From the NCBI RefSeq assembly GCF_964204645.1, contig NC_134029.1, positions 6,023,001 through 6,087,000 of the forward strand: a stretch of 64,000 nt of DNA, in the 5' to 3' direction. The notes beneath the pieces are model-generated. The model saw only the letters and a program-made list of their open reading frames with translations. It ran no database searches and had not been told where the DNA came from. The stretch comes from Tubulanus polymorphus (lineage: Eukaryota > Nemertea > Palaeonemertea > Tubulaniformes > Tubulanidae). Positions 12,896 through 41,844 of this stretch are shown piece by piece. Numbering within the stretch: position 1 is the first letter of the stretch; each line of letters starts with the position of its first letter. Made by a program: the position numbers and the translations under genes.

Positions 12896-15800
12896 ATATC
12901 TTGTTGTCGTGCAGCAGGCACCCCGAGTTTTCAACCGTAAATATACGTTAACGAATAAAACTCTGGAATTGCGATGCACGATCAAAAGAGAACGCGAAAC
13001 GTGTACATAAGAACATTTCCATGTGAGCAACAATGGATCCCAAATCAAACACAAAGCGTATTTGTAAAATACAGCGCCGGCGCAGTCGTTCAATATTGAC
13101 TGATGGTAACTATTAACAGCGTGGCCGCCGTCACGTTGCGGGTAACTGCCGTATATTGGCAGCTCTTTATTTATTCCCAAAGCATGCTTTGATTTTTATG
13201 TACTAGGACATTACATGCAATTACTGCAGCCGAAATTCGCATTACATTCTACACTTGAGTCGGTTCGAACGATGTAATATATTACTCCTTGAATTACAAA
13301 TTGTATTTTCCGACCGTGTATAGACGAGCACAGACGACTTGGCTGATAGATAAATCACTAACTACTCAACGAAAAGGCTCGTCAGTGCTTCTCGAGGAGT
13401 GCATTCGTATAGACATTTAAAAGAAAATGTATTACATTCGTTAAGTCAATATTACCCACTCATTGCGGATAATTGTCTGTTTTCTGGGATTGTAAACACT
13501 CATTTATCCTACACATTCTAATATGCGTCACAGTTCCTGGTGATGATGTAGGAGATTTGAGCTGCGCCGTAAGCCGAATATAGTCATTGTGCCAGGACTG
13601 GAAATGTCATGAAAAATAATTAGCTAACTGCGCGGCCAAATTGGTGCACAATAAGCACTGATCTTCGATGAAAATTAAAGATAGGTCTTAGAGATTGATG
13701 CAGCCTTAAGAGAAGCTACTAACGATTTTACAACCTGTACTCACTCGGAATCTAGAAAATAAACGATAAATATGATCCAGCTGTGATTCGGAGACAAAAC
13801 CTTTAGTTTATTCGGCCAAAAGCTGAATTAAAAACTGACCCGAATGCTGGTCAAAGGATCTACCTATATACTGTATATTTGCACTAGGATATGACTGTAT
13901 GGGTCCTATGGTTTGAAATCGGTTATCCACTCATTTGCACATTTTCGTGGAATTGCGGGTGCGTCGTGTCCGCAATGATCGTGCTCGTACTCGTTGTAAC
14001 GCCGATAGTTACATTTCTCGCGGGATCTCTTGAATACACACACTGGAGACAGCACTGCTTTATAGTATCGGTCAGAATATACAAGTTATAGCCGCCCCTT
14101 GTGGTTTCTCCATCCGCTGTCTACGTCACGTATATCACTGAATTCGTCTCAGTAGAGTCAATAATTACTATCAGTTTGACAATGACTGATTTGCCGAAAC
14201 GATGATTCAAAGATGACTCTGCGTTCTTCATTCTTTTGTGGGCGTGACGACTATCGCTGTTCGCAAATGTACCTAGCGAACGTGTTCGGAGAATGGAGGC
14301 CATCGTTATCCTTGCTGAAAAACATCTTGGGCAACATGATAGTGTACATGAATAAGTCGATATGGAAGTCAACAAGTTCGGAATTCATGAAATGTCATTT
14401 CCCATGTGATAGGTTACTTTCACTGGTTAAAGCGCGCGAATACTATTATAGACATCCGCCGCCTCATACGATAGCTGCTGATGATGATGCGTAATTGTTT
14501 GTAAAATTTGAAGATTATATCGTCCTCACTAGTCTCGGAAACCGTCTGCGGTCCTCGCTTCCTATCGCGTTTACCGTGCAAGTCAGTAATTGATTTGAAA
14601 ATCTGAGTTAAGTGGCTTTTATCATCAGTTCTACCACTAATAGAATGCCACTCAAGACCTGATGGAAATATTCACTCCACGCAAAGTCACCAACACACGA
14701 AAATATTGGATGTTGTTATGAGAATTCTCCTTGAGGGCCCTTTTGTGTCGGTCGATACGGATATCCCCCATCTTCGGAAAACTTATCCACCAAAAGTTTG
14801 CGAAATGATCTTATGTAGAATTTTCCGAGTTATACTTAGATGATATACGACCCAATTTCTCATTTGATTACTAGGTGAATTAAATATAGGGCTCGCTGCG
14901 ACCGCTGAAACCCCCTGGTGTAGCAGGGAGATTGCTGTGCACAATGACCCGAAGTGGGGCCGTGGTCACTGGCGATCACTCCCGGCCGCAATCACCGAGA
15001 TAAATTAATTCAGCGACACCCGACCACGCCATTCATCAATCATGACGACAGAGATCAATATATGTTTGGTTCTAATTGATCATTTTCCCCATTCTTGCGA
15101 CGATATAAACCCAGCCTCCGACTGCGATAACTACAGATTTCTATTTGCTTCTCTTTTTTTGCGTCAGCCTTCCCTTTAACATTTCATTTCATTGAGCATA
15201 ATGCCTATTCTATATGTAAAATCTGTATGCCCTATGGATGAAATTGGCTTCTTATCCTTGATTTGTATTCCTTCGCCTTAGTGCCATGAATTCGTTGACT
15301 GCTCTTGATATTTTTGTTAAGTCGAACGGAAAATTTCTGCCATAAACTTTATCAACTGAATAACGTCATCGTAAAGTCGTAATTGATGTCATTACAATAT
15401 AGCCATTAAGTCGTAAGGTGTCAGTCAATGGGAATTACTGTCAGGCATGGAAACCGCGCGTCGATTTCACAATTAAAATGTAAATCGAATCTTTGTGTGA
15501 CGTGAACGTAATGGGCCGCTTATATTCTATCTGTTTTGTGCAATTCTCGCGTGTTTTCCTCGCGAAGCCTTAGGCAACTATTTGAAATGAATACCGTGCG
15601 AGTGCGTACGATGCGGCTACAACAGTCCTGACAAAACTGCGTTTCCAACATCTGTGTTATTCGTGCATATTTCGCCACGAAAGCATTTTAATGTGAAATA
15701 AATCTATAATTTCTCGTAATTGTTACTATTGAGTGTACGGCTCAGCCGCCATTACCGTGTCCTTCGTCGTGTTTTCTTCTCGCACGTTCCTGTCGAGCAA

Positions 15801-18667
15801 AACGAGCAGATCTATCAATGTCATACGCCCTCGCAGGGATTCGAACCTGATGGCGGCATCCCAAGAGGGGCATCATGTCAATATTCTGACGACAATGTGT
15901 AGATATATAGGTTTTTTTCTCTCTGAAAAACTGGAAAACGTATCTACACTCTGCTGATGTAGTAAAAACGAAGCCATATGTGATTTTGAGATATTCGGCG
16001 TCGACAACTCAGACTTATGGCGTTCGCGTATAGATGTATGTAACAGGAAAGCTTTATGAATTCGATTTCCTAACAATCCGGATATCCGTCTGTCGATACG
16101 ACTTATTATTCCAGTTCCCATGACGGTAATATCGCCGATTGAAAAAAGCACCACCACATACTCGACTTGTCAACCGGCATTTGATATTATTAACAATAGG
16201 CGCGCGACTGGCGAAGGGAAGCCGAATAACGGATAATTCAAATGCAACCGACGTGATGAGTTATGCCATTTGACTTTTTCTCGTTGACGGCCTTGTCCGG
16301 CTGTGATTGAAAATATTTCACCCCGTGGTATTTTATGGTCGAATCGAAGGTAATTGAGGAGATACTTATGGAGCACATAATGTCTAGTGATCGTATTCGC
16401 AATGTTAACAACAGCTCCACCTATTTTTCATGTATATGTTACCTCATTAAAAACCACTTCCGGTTGCAGAAGCATCCATCATTCGTCTCATTTGCCGCTA
16501 ATTCGCCCATCGCAATTCTAAAAGTTTCTATCATTTCGATCTGAGATAATCGGACCTAAATTATATATATCTTTACGAAATATGTTTACCAAAATGATGG
16601 TACTCTTTACAAATATAATCGTAACCGAACGAATCCACGTGAATGGCAGGGACAGGGGTGGATACAGCATTTTGAAAGGGGGAGGGCGCAAATAAAAGCA
16701 ATAACCCACTATAAATTGCGCAGTTAACTAGTTTATTGCATATTATAGCGTCTTGAAAATATTCTTCGCTCGGCATAAATAGGGATAGAGGCACACACCG
16801 TCTGGATCCGCCCTTGAGGGAGATAGGTTCTCTTGTCTACTAATGTTGGAGGCATCACTACGAGAAGGAAAACTGAGACACGGTGTATGAGATATAGAGA
16901 AAGCTGATGCTAGTTTAGCTGGCTAACACCACACGGGAGTCGCGCATCAAGCCCACCAGTTTTTATTGGACCGTTCCGCAGCTCGACTCGTATCTCGTAA
17001 CTCGGCGGTGTTCATTGATTCGTGCCGTTTGATAAATGTAATTAGATCGACGATGCTCGTCGTTCTCTTGCTAAACTCCAGTTTTCCATTTGTCTTCCTT
17101 GACTTGTTTGATTTTGTGAAACTGGCTGTGGAGAAATTCATTCTGCGATAAGAGACGACACAATCGATCGATAGCGAGTTGCAAACTGCGGAAAGAATCT
17201 TAGTTTTTAATCGCCGTCTTATTCCAGCGGTGTATGCGTACGCATTCAAACATTCCAAGAATTGCAAACATTGAAAAAAGAACTGCTCTGTGTCGCCAGC
17301 TTAGCCGATCCAACGCGGGTGGAACCCCACGCATTCTGGCAGGCATCTCCCGCCAGCCTTCATTGAACATTGGCGAGAAACGAGAAAAAACTGATAGCAA
17401 AAAACATTCAACAACTTTTACCGAATATGACACGACTGTATCTCGTCTCCTCGAAACAAATGTCAAAGTTCCAATCGCATAAATTTCTGCTTTTTTCCCT
17501 CAATAACGAAACGCATCAGGTTCAGGGAAAATGTCTATTCGGGGACACAGTAAATATTCGTACACATATTTATCAACCTTGTTTTTTTTCTATCTGCGTG
17601 CTCGCTTCAGCGGCCTTGCTTAGTCGTCAGAGAAATTAGAAAATGATCAACGTACTCCAAATTTATGTTCCCTAATACATCGTATACGTTTGAATTGAAT
17701 AAAACTTTGTCCAAATAGACTGTATTTTAATTAATACTTTGTACATATCTTTTTCTTTTCTTAAATTAACTTGAACTGGAGGTCACCTCTTTTGTAGTAG
17801 GATACGTGGCTGTTTGTTTCTCTGTCCGGTAAATTGATTCGACCAATCAACAAGGGCGTATTATGAGGCGCTATATGAACTAAGATGAACCGATGATTCA
17901 ATGTCTTATTGTCGCACGAACGCGCAGGAAATACACTTGTGTCAACAACGACGAAAAGTTCATTTGCAACTTAGTTCATTTTTCAAACAACCGTCGTTGA
18001 GACGCTATTGTGTAACGGTATTCCTCATCAAGCTTTCAAGTACTTCCATACGCCAGATTCATTCTCATTTCGAAATGGATGCCATCTTTTTCGCGATCTA
18101 CTCAATGTTTAACAGTTGTTTCGGATACCATCGACGAAATGTCTTTTTCCGTTTTAATGAACGCTGATCGATGTTTATAACGAAAAAAGTTTCGTCTTCC
18201 ATCTCAGAATATAGATTCACTTTTGTAGGCGATTATGTTGTTTATTCACTCGGGTTCCAGCTGTTTTTAAAATCATTATTTTCTAAAGGAACTCATAATT
18301 ACTCGCCAATGGCAATATGCGGTGACACAGTATAATTAATAGTTGATAAGGTATCAAAGCAGTATGCGTTATGTCGATGGAATAGAAGCTAGGGTTTATA
18401 GATTGAGATTTTGTTTTCTATATTACGAAAATCCACGCCTGATTGGTCTCAGACACGGCATCTCTCCAATCAACCAATCGGAACTGATGTCGAATGTGAG
18501 CTGGCTCGCAATCGACCAATCAGGTGATCGGTAGTGAATTGAAAATGCTATCTAGGCTCAAGGACGTGTAACCTAGTTGCGTCCGTGTTAAGGCTCCATC
18601 ATGTTAATCCCGAAATAGCGTCGTATGAAATATGCTTTGATCAACTCTCAGTGTTGAGAGTGTTCTT
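12896..18667. other. non-coding, nothing firmly recognised
   Basis: No gene model can be supported. A perfect Pol III B-box sequence occurs on the minus strand near 15838-15848 (GGTTCGAATCC) without a matching A box or tRNA fold. A G-rich repeat scrap (CAGGGGTGGATACAGC) lies near 16653. Several hydrophobic short frames (for example at 13978 and 17052) lack usable splice donors. Confidence 0.4.
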
Positions 18668-18694
18668 AGTGCAAATGATTCTATCATTTGCACT
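18668..18694. repeat. perfect 11-bp-stem hairpin
   Basis: AGTGCAAATGA and TCATTTGCACT flank a 5-base loop. A second small stem (CTCTCA / TGAGAG) lies about 15 bp upstream. No run of T follows, so a terminator function is not suggested. Confidence 0.6.
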
Positions 18695-19437
18695 GTGTCT
18701 CTAATGAAGGTTTAATTAATAACATACAGCAGAGATACCGTCGCACCTGTTGCATCATCGTGAATCGTGTCGCAGGTGTTCGGGTTCGAGCGAGATGGGC
18801 GATATCCTTAATGACTTTCCTTGGCTATCTCCTTCGCGTTCCGATGCAGCTATACGATAGCCAAGAGATGGACATTAATTCAGCACGACAAGGACAATCG
18901 GACATCGGATCGACGTGCATTCAATGTCAAGCGAATTCCAGGCTTTATTCACGCCGAAGCTTCTATCAAACACGACGCTGGCTTGTTATTAAAAACATCC
19001 CGCATTTTGTGTCGTGCTCGCGGCAGTTCTCATTAATAAACCATCTCTACAGCTGCAGAGAAGCTCCGTGTTATTCATCGTCTTTCGAATTGTATATCTC
19101 GGTTTTCTTCTCATATATACGTGATCGAAACGATACTCACCATGGTCTCCTATTTCATTATTCACCTATGTTACGTTATCCTGAAATCCGGCGCCGCGAG
19201 TCCGAGAATCATGAAAACGGCGATGTATATTCAGCACCATGCCGCTTGTTGTCTTGCGAACATATTTCCACAGCCATCAACATTAGCCGAAGCAAATATT
19301 GGCAATATTTCAGTCAGTGGACAATAATTGCGTGTGCCTGTTACGCTATTTATGAAAACATACCGCGTACGGTGGCATTTTGTAAGTGGAGGTTGATATT
19401 GATAATTAACAGTATCCGTAACGATGAAATACGATGA
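18688..19437 (+). CDS. unexplained 249-codon open reading frame
   Basis: This is an ATG-to-stop frame of 249 codons in an otherwise stop-rich region. I recognise no domain. The translation is rich in Ser, Arg, Ile, Tyr and Cys and has no clear signal peptide, TM pattern or repeat. The two other plus-strand frames across the same interval also have fairly long open stretches (71 and 68 codons), which points to a local shortage of stop codons rather than selection on one frame. The local GC content is higher than in the flanks. It may be a chance frame, a decayed coding fragment, or a lineage-specific gene. I see no strong promoter or splice signal to help decide. Confidence 0.2.
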   Translation: MHCVSNEGLINNIQQRYRRTCCIIVNRVAGVRVRARWAISLMTFLGYLLRVPMQLYDSQEMDINSARQGQSDIGSTCIQCQANSRLYSRRSFYQTRRWLVIKNIPHFVSCSRQFSLINHLYSCREAPCYSSSFELYISVFFSYIRDRNDTHHGLLFHYSPMLRYPEIRRRESENHENGDVYSAPCRLLSCEHISTAINISRSKYWQYFSQWTIIACACYAIYENIPRTVAFCKWRLILIINSIRNDEIR

Positions 19438-20207
19438 AATATTGAATAAGGTATCCCCGTATAACAGTTCTTACAGCCTATAATGAATCTGTTTTGTTTT
19501 TAGCCAATTTTTCCCCATACCAGCATACCAAAAAGCAATCGATTTCTTAGTGCATAAGAAAAATTTGGAGGATGGCGGGGATTGGTAAACCCATTTTTTA
19601 ATGGAGAAAGCAATTCCTCGGTAGCTGGTTGACCTTAGACTCTTCAAATACCTAGATCCCAATATCATGTACGCGACGAAAGAGATGCTGAACTGTTAAC
19701 GCCTCGAAATACCCGACACGTTTTATCGATGACCTCGGAAGCGAGTATAATCAACACAAATCATTCGGGTCCAGTTGAACGTGGTCGTCAAATGTCGCTA
19801 CACTGATTCTAGCCTGAAACCTAACCGGCGATCAACACCCTAGTCGCTACTTAAACGCGATCTTGGCCCATAATTATGTAGCCGTGCCGCGTATATTTAT
19901 GGCCAGTCGAAGTCATGTCACTCGGTACGTGCGAAATCGACGACGAGTTATTTTGTCTGGATGAATTATCACTGTTCGTTCGTTACTTCCGGCACTCCAA
20001 ACGACACTTTCTCTATATACTTGTAACTAGAACTGACCAATGGCGAGAAGCCACATTTCTACTAATATGTAACTGTGATAACAAACTTAAAATTCGAAAC
20101 TCTGAATCGAATCCTGTAAATGTGATGATGAATTATACATAAATGATTTTGACGTTGATGAGCATTTTAGGAAATTTGCCAAATGCACTAAATCAATCTA
20201 GGAATAT

Positions 20208-20465
20208 GGCAGGGGTGGTTCCAAGCGGTGGGTGCAGGGATGCACACCCCCTCCTAAAGATATCAAATTGCCCTTACATTTTACGCGTGTATGGTTAATA
20301 GAAAATATCAAAGCTGATATACTTAGAAATATTCATGAGCTTGTTCGCTGTATTTCCAAGATGAGTAATATTTCTCACGAGCTTTCTTTTTCGATGCCCT
20401 TTTTATTATGTAATGCCCTCTTTTGGGGATGTACCTCGCCCTGAATCAGACCCTAGATCCGCTCC
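20208..20465 (-). repeat. G-rich dispersed repeat fragment(s)
   Basis: One end is GCAGGGGTGGTTCCAAGCGG near 20209. The other end, read on the minus strand, begins GGAGCGGATCTAGGGTCTGA near 20463. Both resemble the termini of short interspersed elements seen elsewhere in the window (16653, 44706, 51961). Boundaries are approximate. Confidence 0.45.
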
Positions 20466-22184
20466 TGCTGCTTGCATAAGAAATGATCGAATCGCTATCG
20501 TACATACATAACACCTATGCCCGTAGAGCAAACACGCGAAATCAAAAGATGCTCAATATTCAGACATCGTCCGGCACAGCTGTGCTTCATATTCCCGTCG
20601 GACGATTCTCGAATTTGGACGTGATAACGGATGCGTCGATGAAATAGGATTTTCCCCCCATATCAATAATGTGTCGCTTATGAAATGTCCATGTAGGTCT
20701 GGCTATATTATTGTCGATGAAACATGGATGAGAGTAGAATATACTTGCACTAAAGATTGATAAATTTCATATGTACGAAAATGTTGAATAATACGCCCCC
20801 CTTATCAAAAGTGTTGATATTTTACAAAACGAACATTTGATAAAACGAAAAAATAGAATAATCTCGGAAATGACACAGTTTGTGAGTCACGTTCAATCGA
20901 TCGACGAACAAAATGACGTCGCGGCCGTAAGGAGAGGATGTTTAACCTCTCCCCGTGGAGTTCTGATTTACGAAGCGTTTCGAACGTTAACTTGTCAAAA
21001 CACGAAATGTACGTTTCGGCTTGAACGGTTTCGGTTTCATCGATCGTTATTACGGTGAATTTCGGATTTTCCGATTCGATTCCGGCACGTTCATTCCAAG
21101 TGTGTACGTCAACATAGCTCGATGAAGTTTACAAAATGATTTGAGACAAAAAAGGAAAAACAACCTAATTCGAGTGTGGGTCGTGAAAAGGCCCATTTAT
21201 TCAGCGCCAGTCTCGAGGGCTTTAATATCTTTTTCAGTGATTTTACCAAGAATCAAATTTAATCTTTTGAAATGGATCCTTGTTCCTATACTTGCATTTC
21301 TACTCAATCGAGTGCCGAATGAAGATAATAATCAGTAGTTCAATATTTCGAATGATTGGAATGTTTACGAACATTAGAAAAATCGTAGAAATTTGCGTCA
21401 TGCATTTTGTTGGAAGTGTGTGTTATTAGAAAATAATTCAAAGCCTCTGCGGGTGATCTATCATATTTTTTTGAAAAAGAAAAAAGGCGAATCGTTGTAG
21501 ACAACTGAGGTGGAAAATCGCTATTTAATAGATCGAATGAAAATCGCTTCATTTTTGTTATTGAATATCCTTTGTGTTGCGGCATCAACAGTTCGACAGA
21601 GAACGCGCCAAGTCGCAAATTTAATAAAGTGCTTATTCCTTCCGCCGTTAGTTTTATCATTTAGGCAATTTTGACACATTTGTGGCTGATACGATTGACT
21701 TTCGATATTTGCGCGGTTCGCCCCGGCGTACGCAGATCGTTTTTCTAATTTATCAGCTTCGATTCCGATCTATCATTCGTCTCGGCGGCAGTGGCGGCGC
21801 CGCGAGTTCAGAACGAACGAATCGACGGTTCGGTATCGACGATTGATGTCGCATTCACGATTTGTGATTTATGAACACCCGACAGCCGGGCTAATTTCTT
21901 TGCGCGGCCGCAACAATAAAATAACAACCAACAGTTACTCACCATCTATATCATCATCTATTATATCCACTGTGTTTGTACAGAAAACCTGTTTAGACCA
22001 ATTCCTATTACAAGTCAGTGTAAATCAATGTATATCAAATCAAAGTGTCAGTGTATATCAAATCATCGATACCACGTTACCTACATCGGTGTCTCTTAAA
22101 AATTTATAAAAATTCATATCATAAAATACGGTATTTAGTCGTTCTAACGAAACAAGCTACCGAATAGGGAGCCCAACGCACACG

Positions 22185-22340
22185 AAGTAGGACAACAGGG
22201 GAAACACGGAAATACAGAAACACGGAATCAAACAAGTTCAATTTCGGAAACATTGTTTCCCGGAACTACGTTTCTCGTAAACGCACACGATACAGGGAAA
22301 ATGTTTCTGTCTCCTGTTTCCGTATTTCCCTGTGTCGTCT
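22185..22340. repeat. imperfect inverted repeat with GGAAATACGGAAACA-like arms
   Basis: The purine-rich arm near 22195-22230 (GGGGAAACACGGAAATACAG) is the approximate reverse complement of the arm near 22300-22337 (TGTTTCCGTATTTCCCTG). The centre contains the short palindrome GGAAACATTGTTTCC. Direct GGAAACAC repeats within each arm make the exact pairing register uncertain. Confidence 0.5.
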
Positions 22341-22355
22341 GCATTTGGCTTTACG

Positions 22356-22395
22356 ATGGTTAGGTCCTATATACGATGGTTAGGTCCTATATACA
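22356..22395. repeat. 20-bp tandem duplication
   Basis: GATGGTTAGGTCCTATATAC occurs twice in perfect direct tandem immediately before a T-rich tract. Confidence 0.9.
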
Positions 22396-24164
22396 ATTTT
22401 TTGTTCTTCATATTTCATATCTTCTTCATATCGTTGTGAATTTGCTAATTTTCAAAATAACCCAGTCGTTCGCTGTTCTAATCGTATCTCAGAATAGAAA
22501 TGAAATGAAGGGTGAAAATCCTTACTAACTGTCATTCTGAGATTACGAGTTCCGTCTCCGTGATTTAACGATACCTAATTTGGCAGTAGTTTTTGAAGAT
22601 GTCTCGCGTATCTTATCCACTCAGCCTGTTTAATTTCGTCGAATATAAGAAAATCGATGAGACATCAAGAATCGTTGATATCGATAGTTGTTAATGACTT
22701 AACGCGTCTCAGGGTTTTCTGATGTCGATACCTCGTGTCCGTTGCGCTGGCTAAATAGACGAAACCAATGTGGCGAAATTAACGTACGGCTCATCGACAC
22801 GTTTTCAACCGCGTTATTCAAGATAGCTTATTTAGAAGGAAGGAGGTAACCGAAAAACTTTTGCCTATTTCTGATCGCCCAGTCACTTAAACTCTGTATA
22901 CGCAGTAACAATCAAGTAGTACTCCAGATTACTCTTTGTCGGTGTGTCTTTCTTGGAAGTAGCTGAAGGACAACATAATATAAATGTAAGCGATTACTTC
23001 GCTTCGGTAGGTAAAGCAGAACGATGAAACATATAGGGGTAGTCATGGCGATGTCGTATATTCTTCAATTTGTTTACAATAGAAAAAGTCTTATTTGGCT
23101 ACGATTTTCCCGATCGCTAAACGCTGACCGTCGTAAACATTCCAAGATTGTGAACCAATTAGCGCGTGAGCGACTGCGAAATGGCTTCGTTTACGGTAAT
23201 GCAGGAGGATCGAAACTCATGAAATGCTATAATGAAAATAAAAAGCGTCTGAAATGTTTGTTCTGCGTCCGCTACGAAATGACAGTGGTATACGCATTAA
23301 ATCTGACGCACAGTTCCGGTTACTGTTCGTCATTGCAGTTATTTCATCTCAATCCGATACTCGCCGCGCGGGAACCACAAAATGGACGCGGGCTCCTTCT
23401 CGTACGGAGCAATAAATCTTTCTTGTAAGTGTACCGGTGGGAATTGTGAACGTATGCACGATTGAAACTTATAATCACCCCGGTGACGAGTCACTTTTAC
23501 CGCGAGTAAATCAACTGGAATTTTCCTTTAGCGGGCTGTGTTTAGTAAATTCACTCGTGCTGAAACGAGAGTCCCTTCACTCGATTTCACATCGCCGTAG
23601 TTGAGGATTTTGTTATTGTGATTCGCCGGGTTTCGTTTTGCGGTAGTCGCAGAATATTGATGTGTTGTGCCGATGGTCGTCTTTCGACAGCCGCGTTTGC
23701 GAACGGAATGAACAAAAATCGACCATTGGAAAATTCGCGATACGCGTGTACATAAAAATCGTCTGCGCAGAAATTGGGTCTTTCTTTTGACCTTAAACGA
23801 TGAATTGAAAACTATCGACCTGTCATAATGAGAAGATAAAATTTACTACAAATAAATATAATATGAAACGTCGTTATTTTCTCATTCTTAAAGTTCTATT
23901 TTTGTTCGCATTTATTGACCACACAGGTATCAGCATTCAAGTTTGCTTAGTTAAGAATAGTTAGAAAAAGCTTTGACAGGAATCGAGTAAAACATGTCCT
24001 ATTTTATGTATTACGTAATTCTCTTATAACGTGTGAGTTCTCCCAGCAGCCCTCGAATGAGCGGTCCGTCAACAAAAATTTCGGTGACGAACAAAAGACG
24101 GTGGCACAATGATACGTACGAAAAATATGAATTTTACTCAGACATCTCTGTTTTTATATTACAG

Positions 24165-41844
<17,680 letters not shown>

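Larger units (their letters stand above)
20466..24164. other. region upstream of the receptor gene; non-coding as far as seen
   Basis: The first exon of the nicotinic receptor (5' UTR and signal peptide, ending in phase 1) should lie here or further left, but I could not place it. Two repeats are listed separately. An ATG in good context at about 23382 runs 43 bases to a GTAAGT donor at 23427 and has the right phase, but it encodes no hydrophobic signal, so it is not called. Confidence 0.4.

Noticed and set aside
13978-14091. Signal-peptide-like MIVLVLVVTPIVTFLAG
   Set aside because: No usable phase-1 donor before the stop codon.
15820-15900. tRNA gene on the minus strand
   Set aside because: Only the T-loop/B-box is present. 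The T-stem has a mismatch and no cloverleaf forms.
17052-17151. Signal-peptide-like MLVVLLLNSSFPFVFLDL
   Set aside because: No donor with the phase required by receptor exon 2 follows it, and nothing else supports a gene there.
23024-23428. 134-codon open frame upstream of the receptor
   Set aside because: No recognisable domain or signal peptide. Its end coincides with a GTAAGT, but the in-phase alternative frame (ATG at about 23382) encodes no hydrophobic stretch, so I did not accept it as receptor exon 1.
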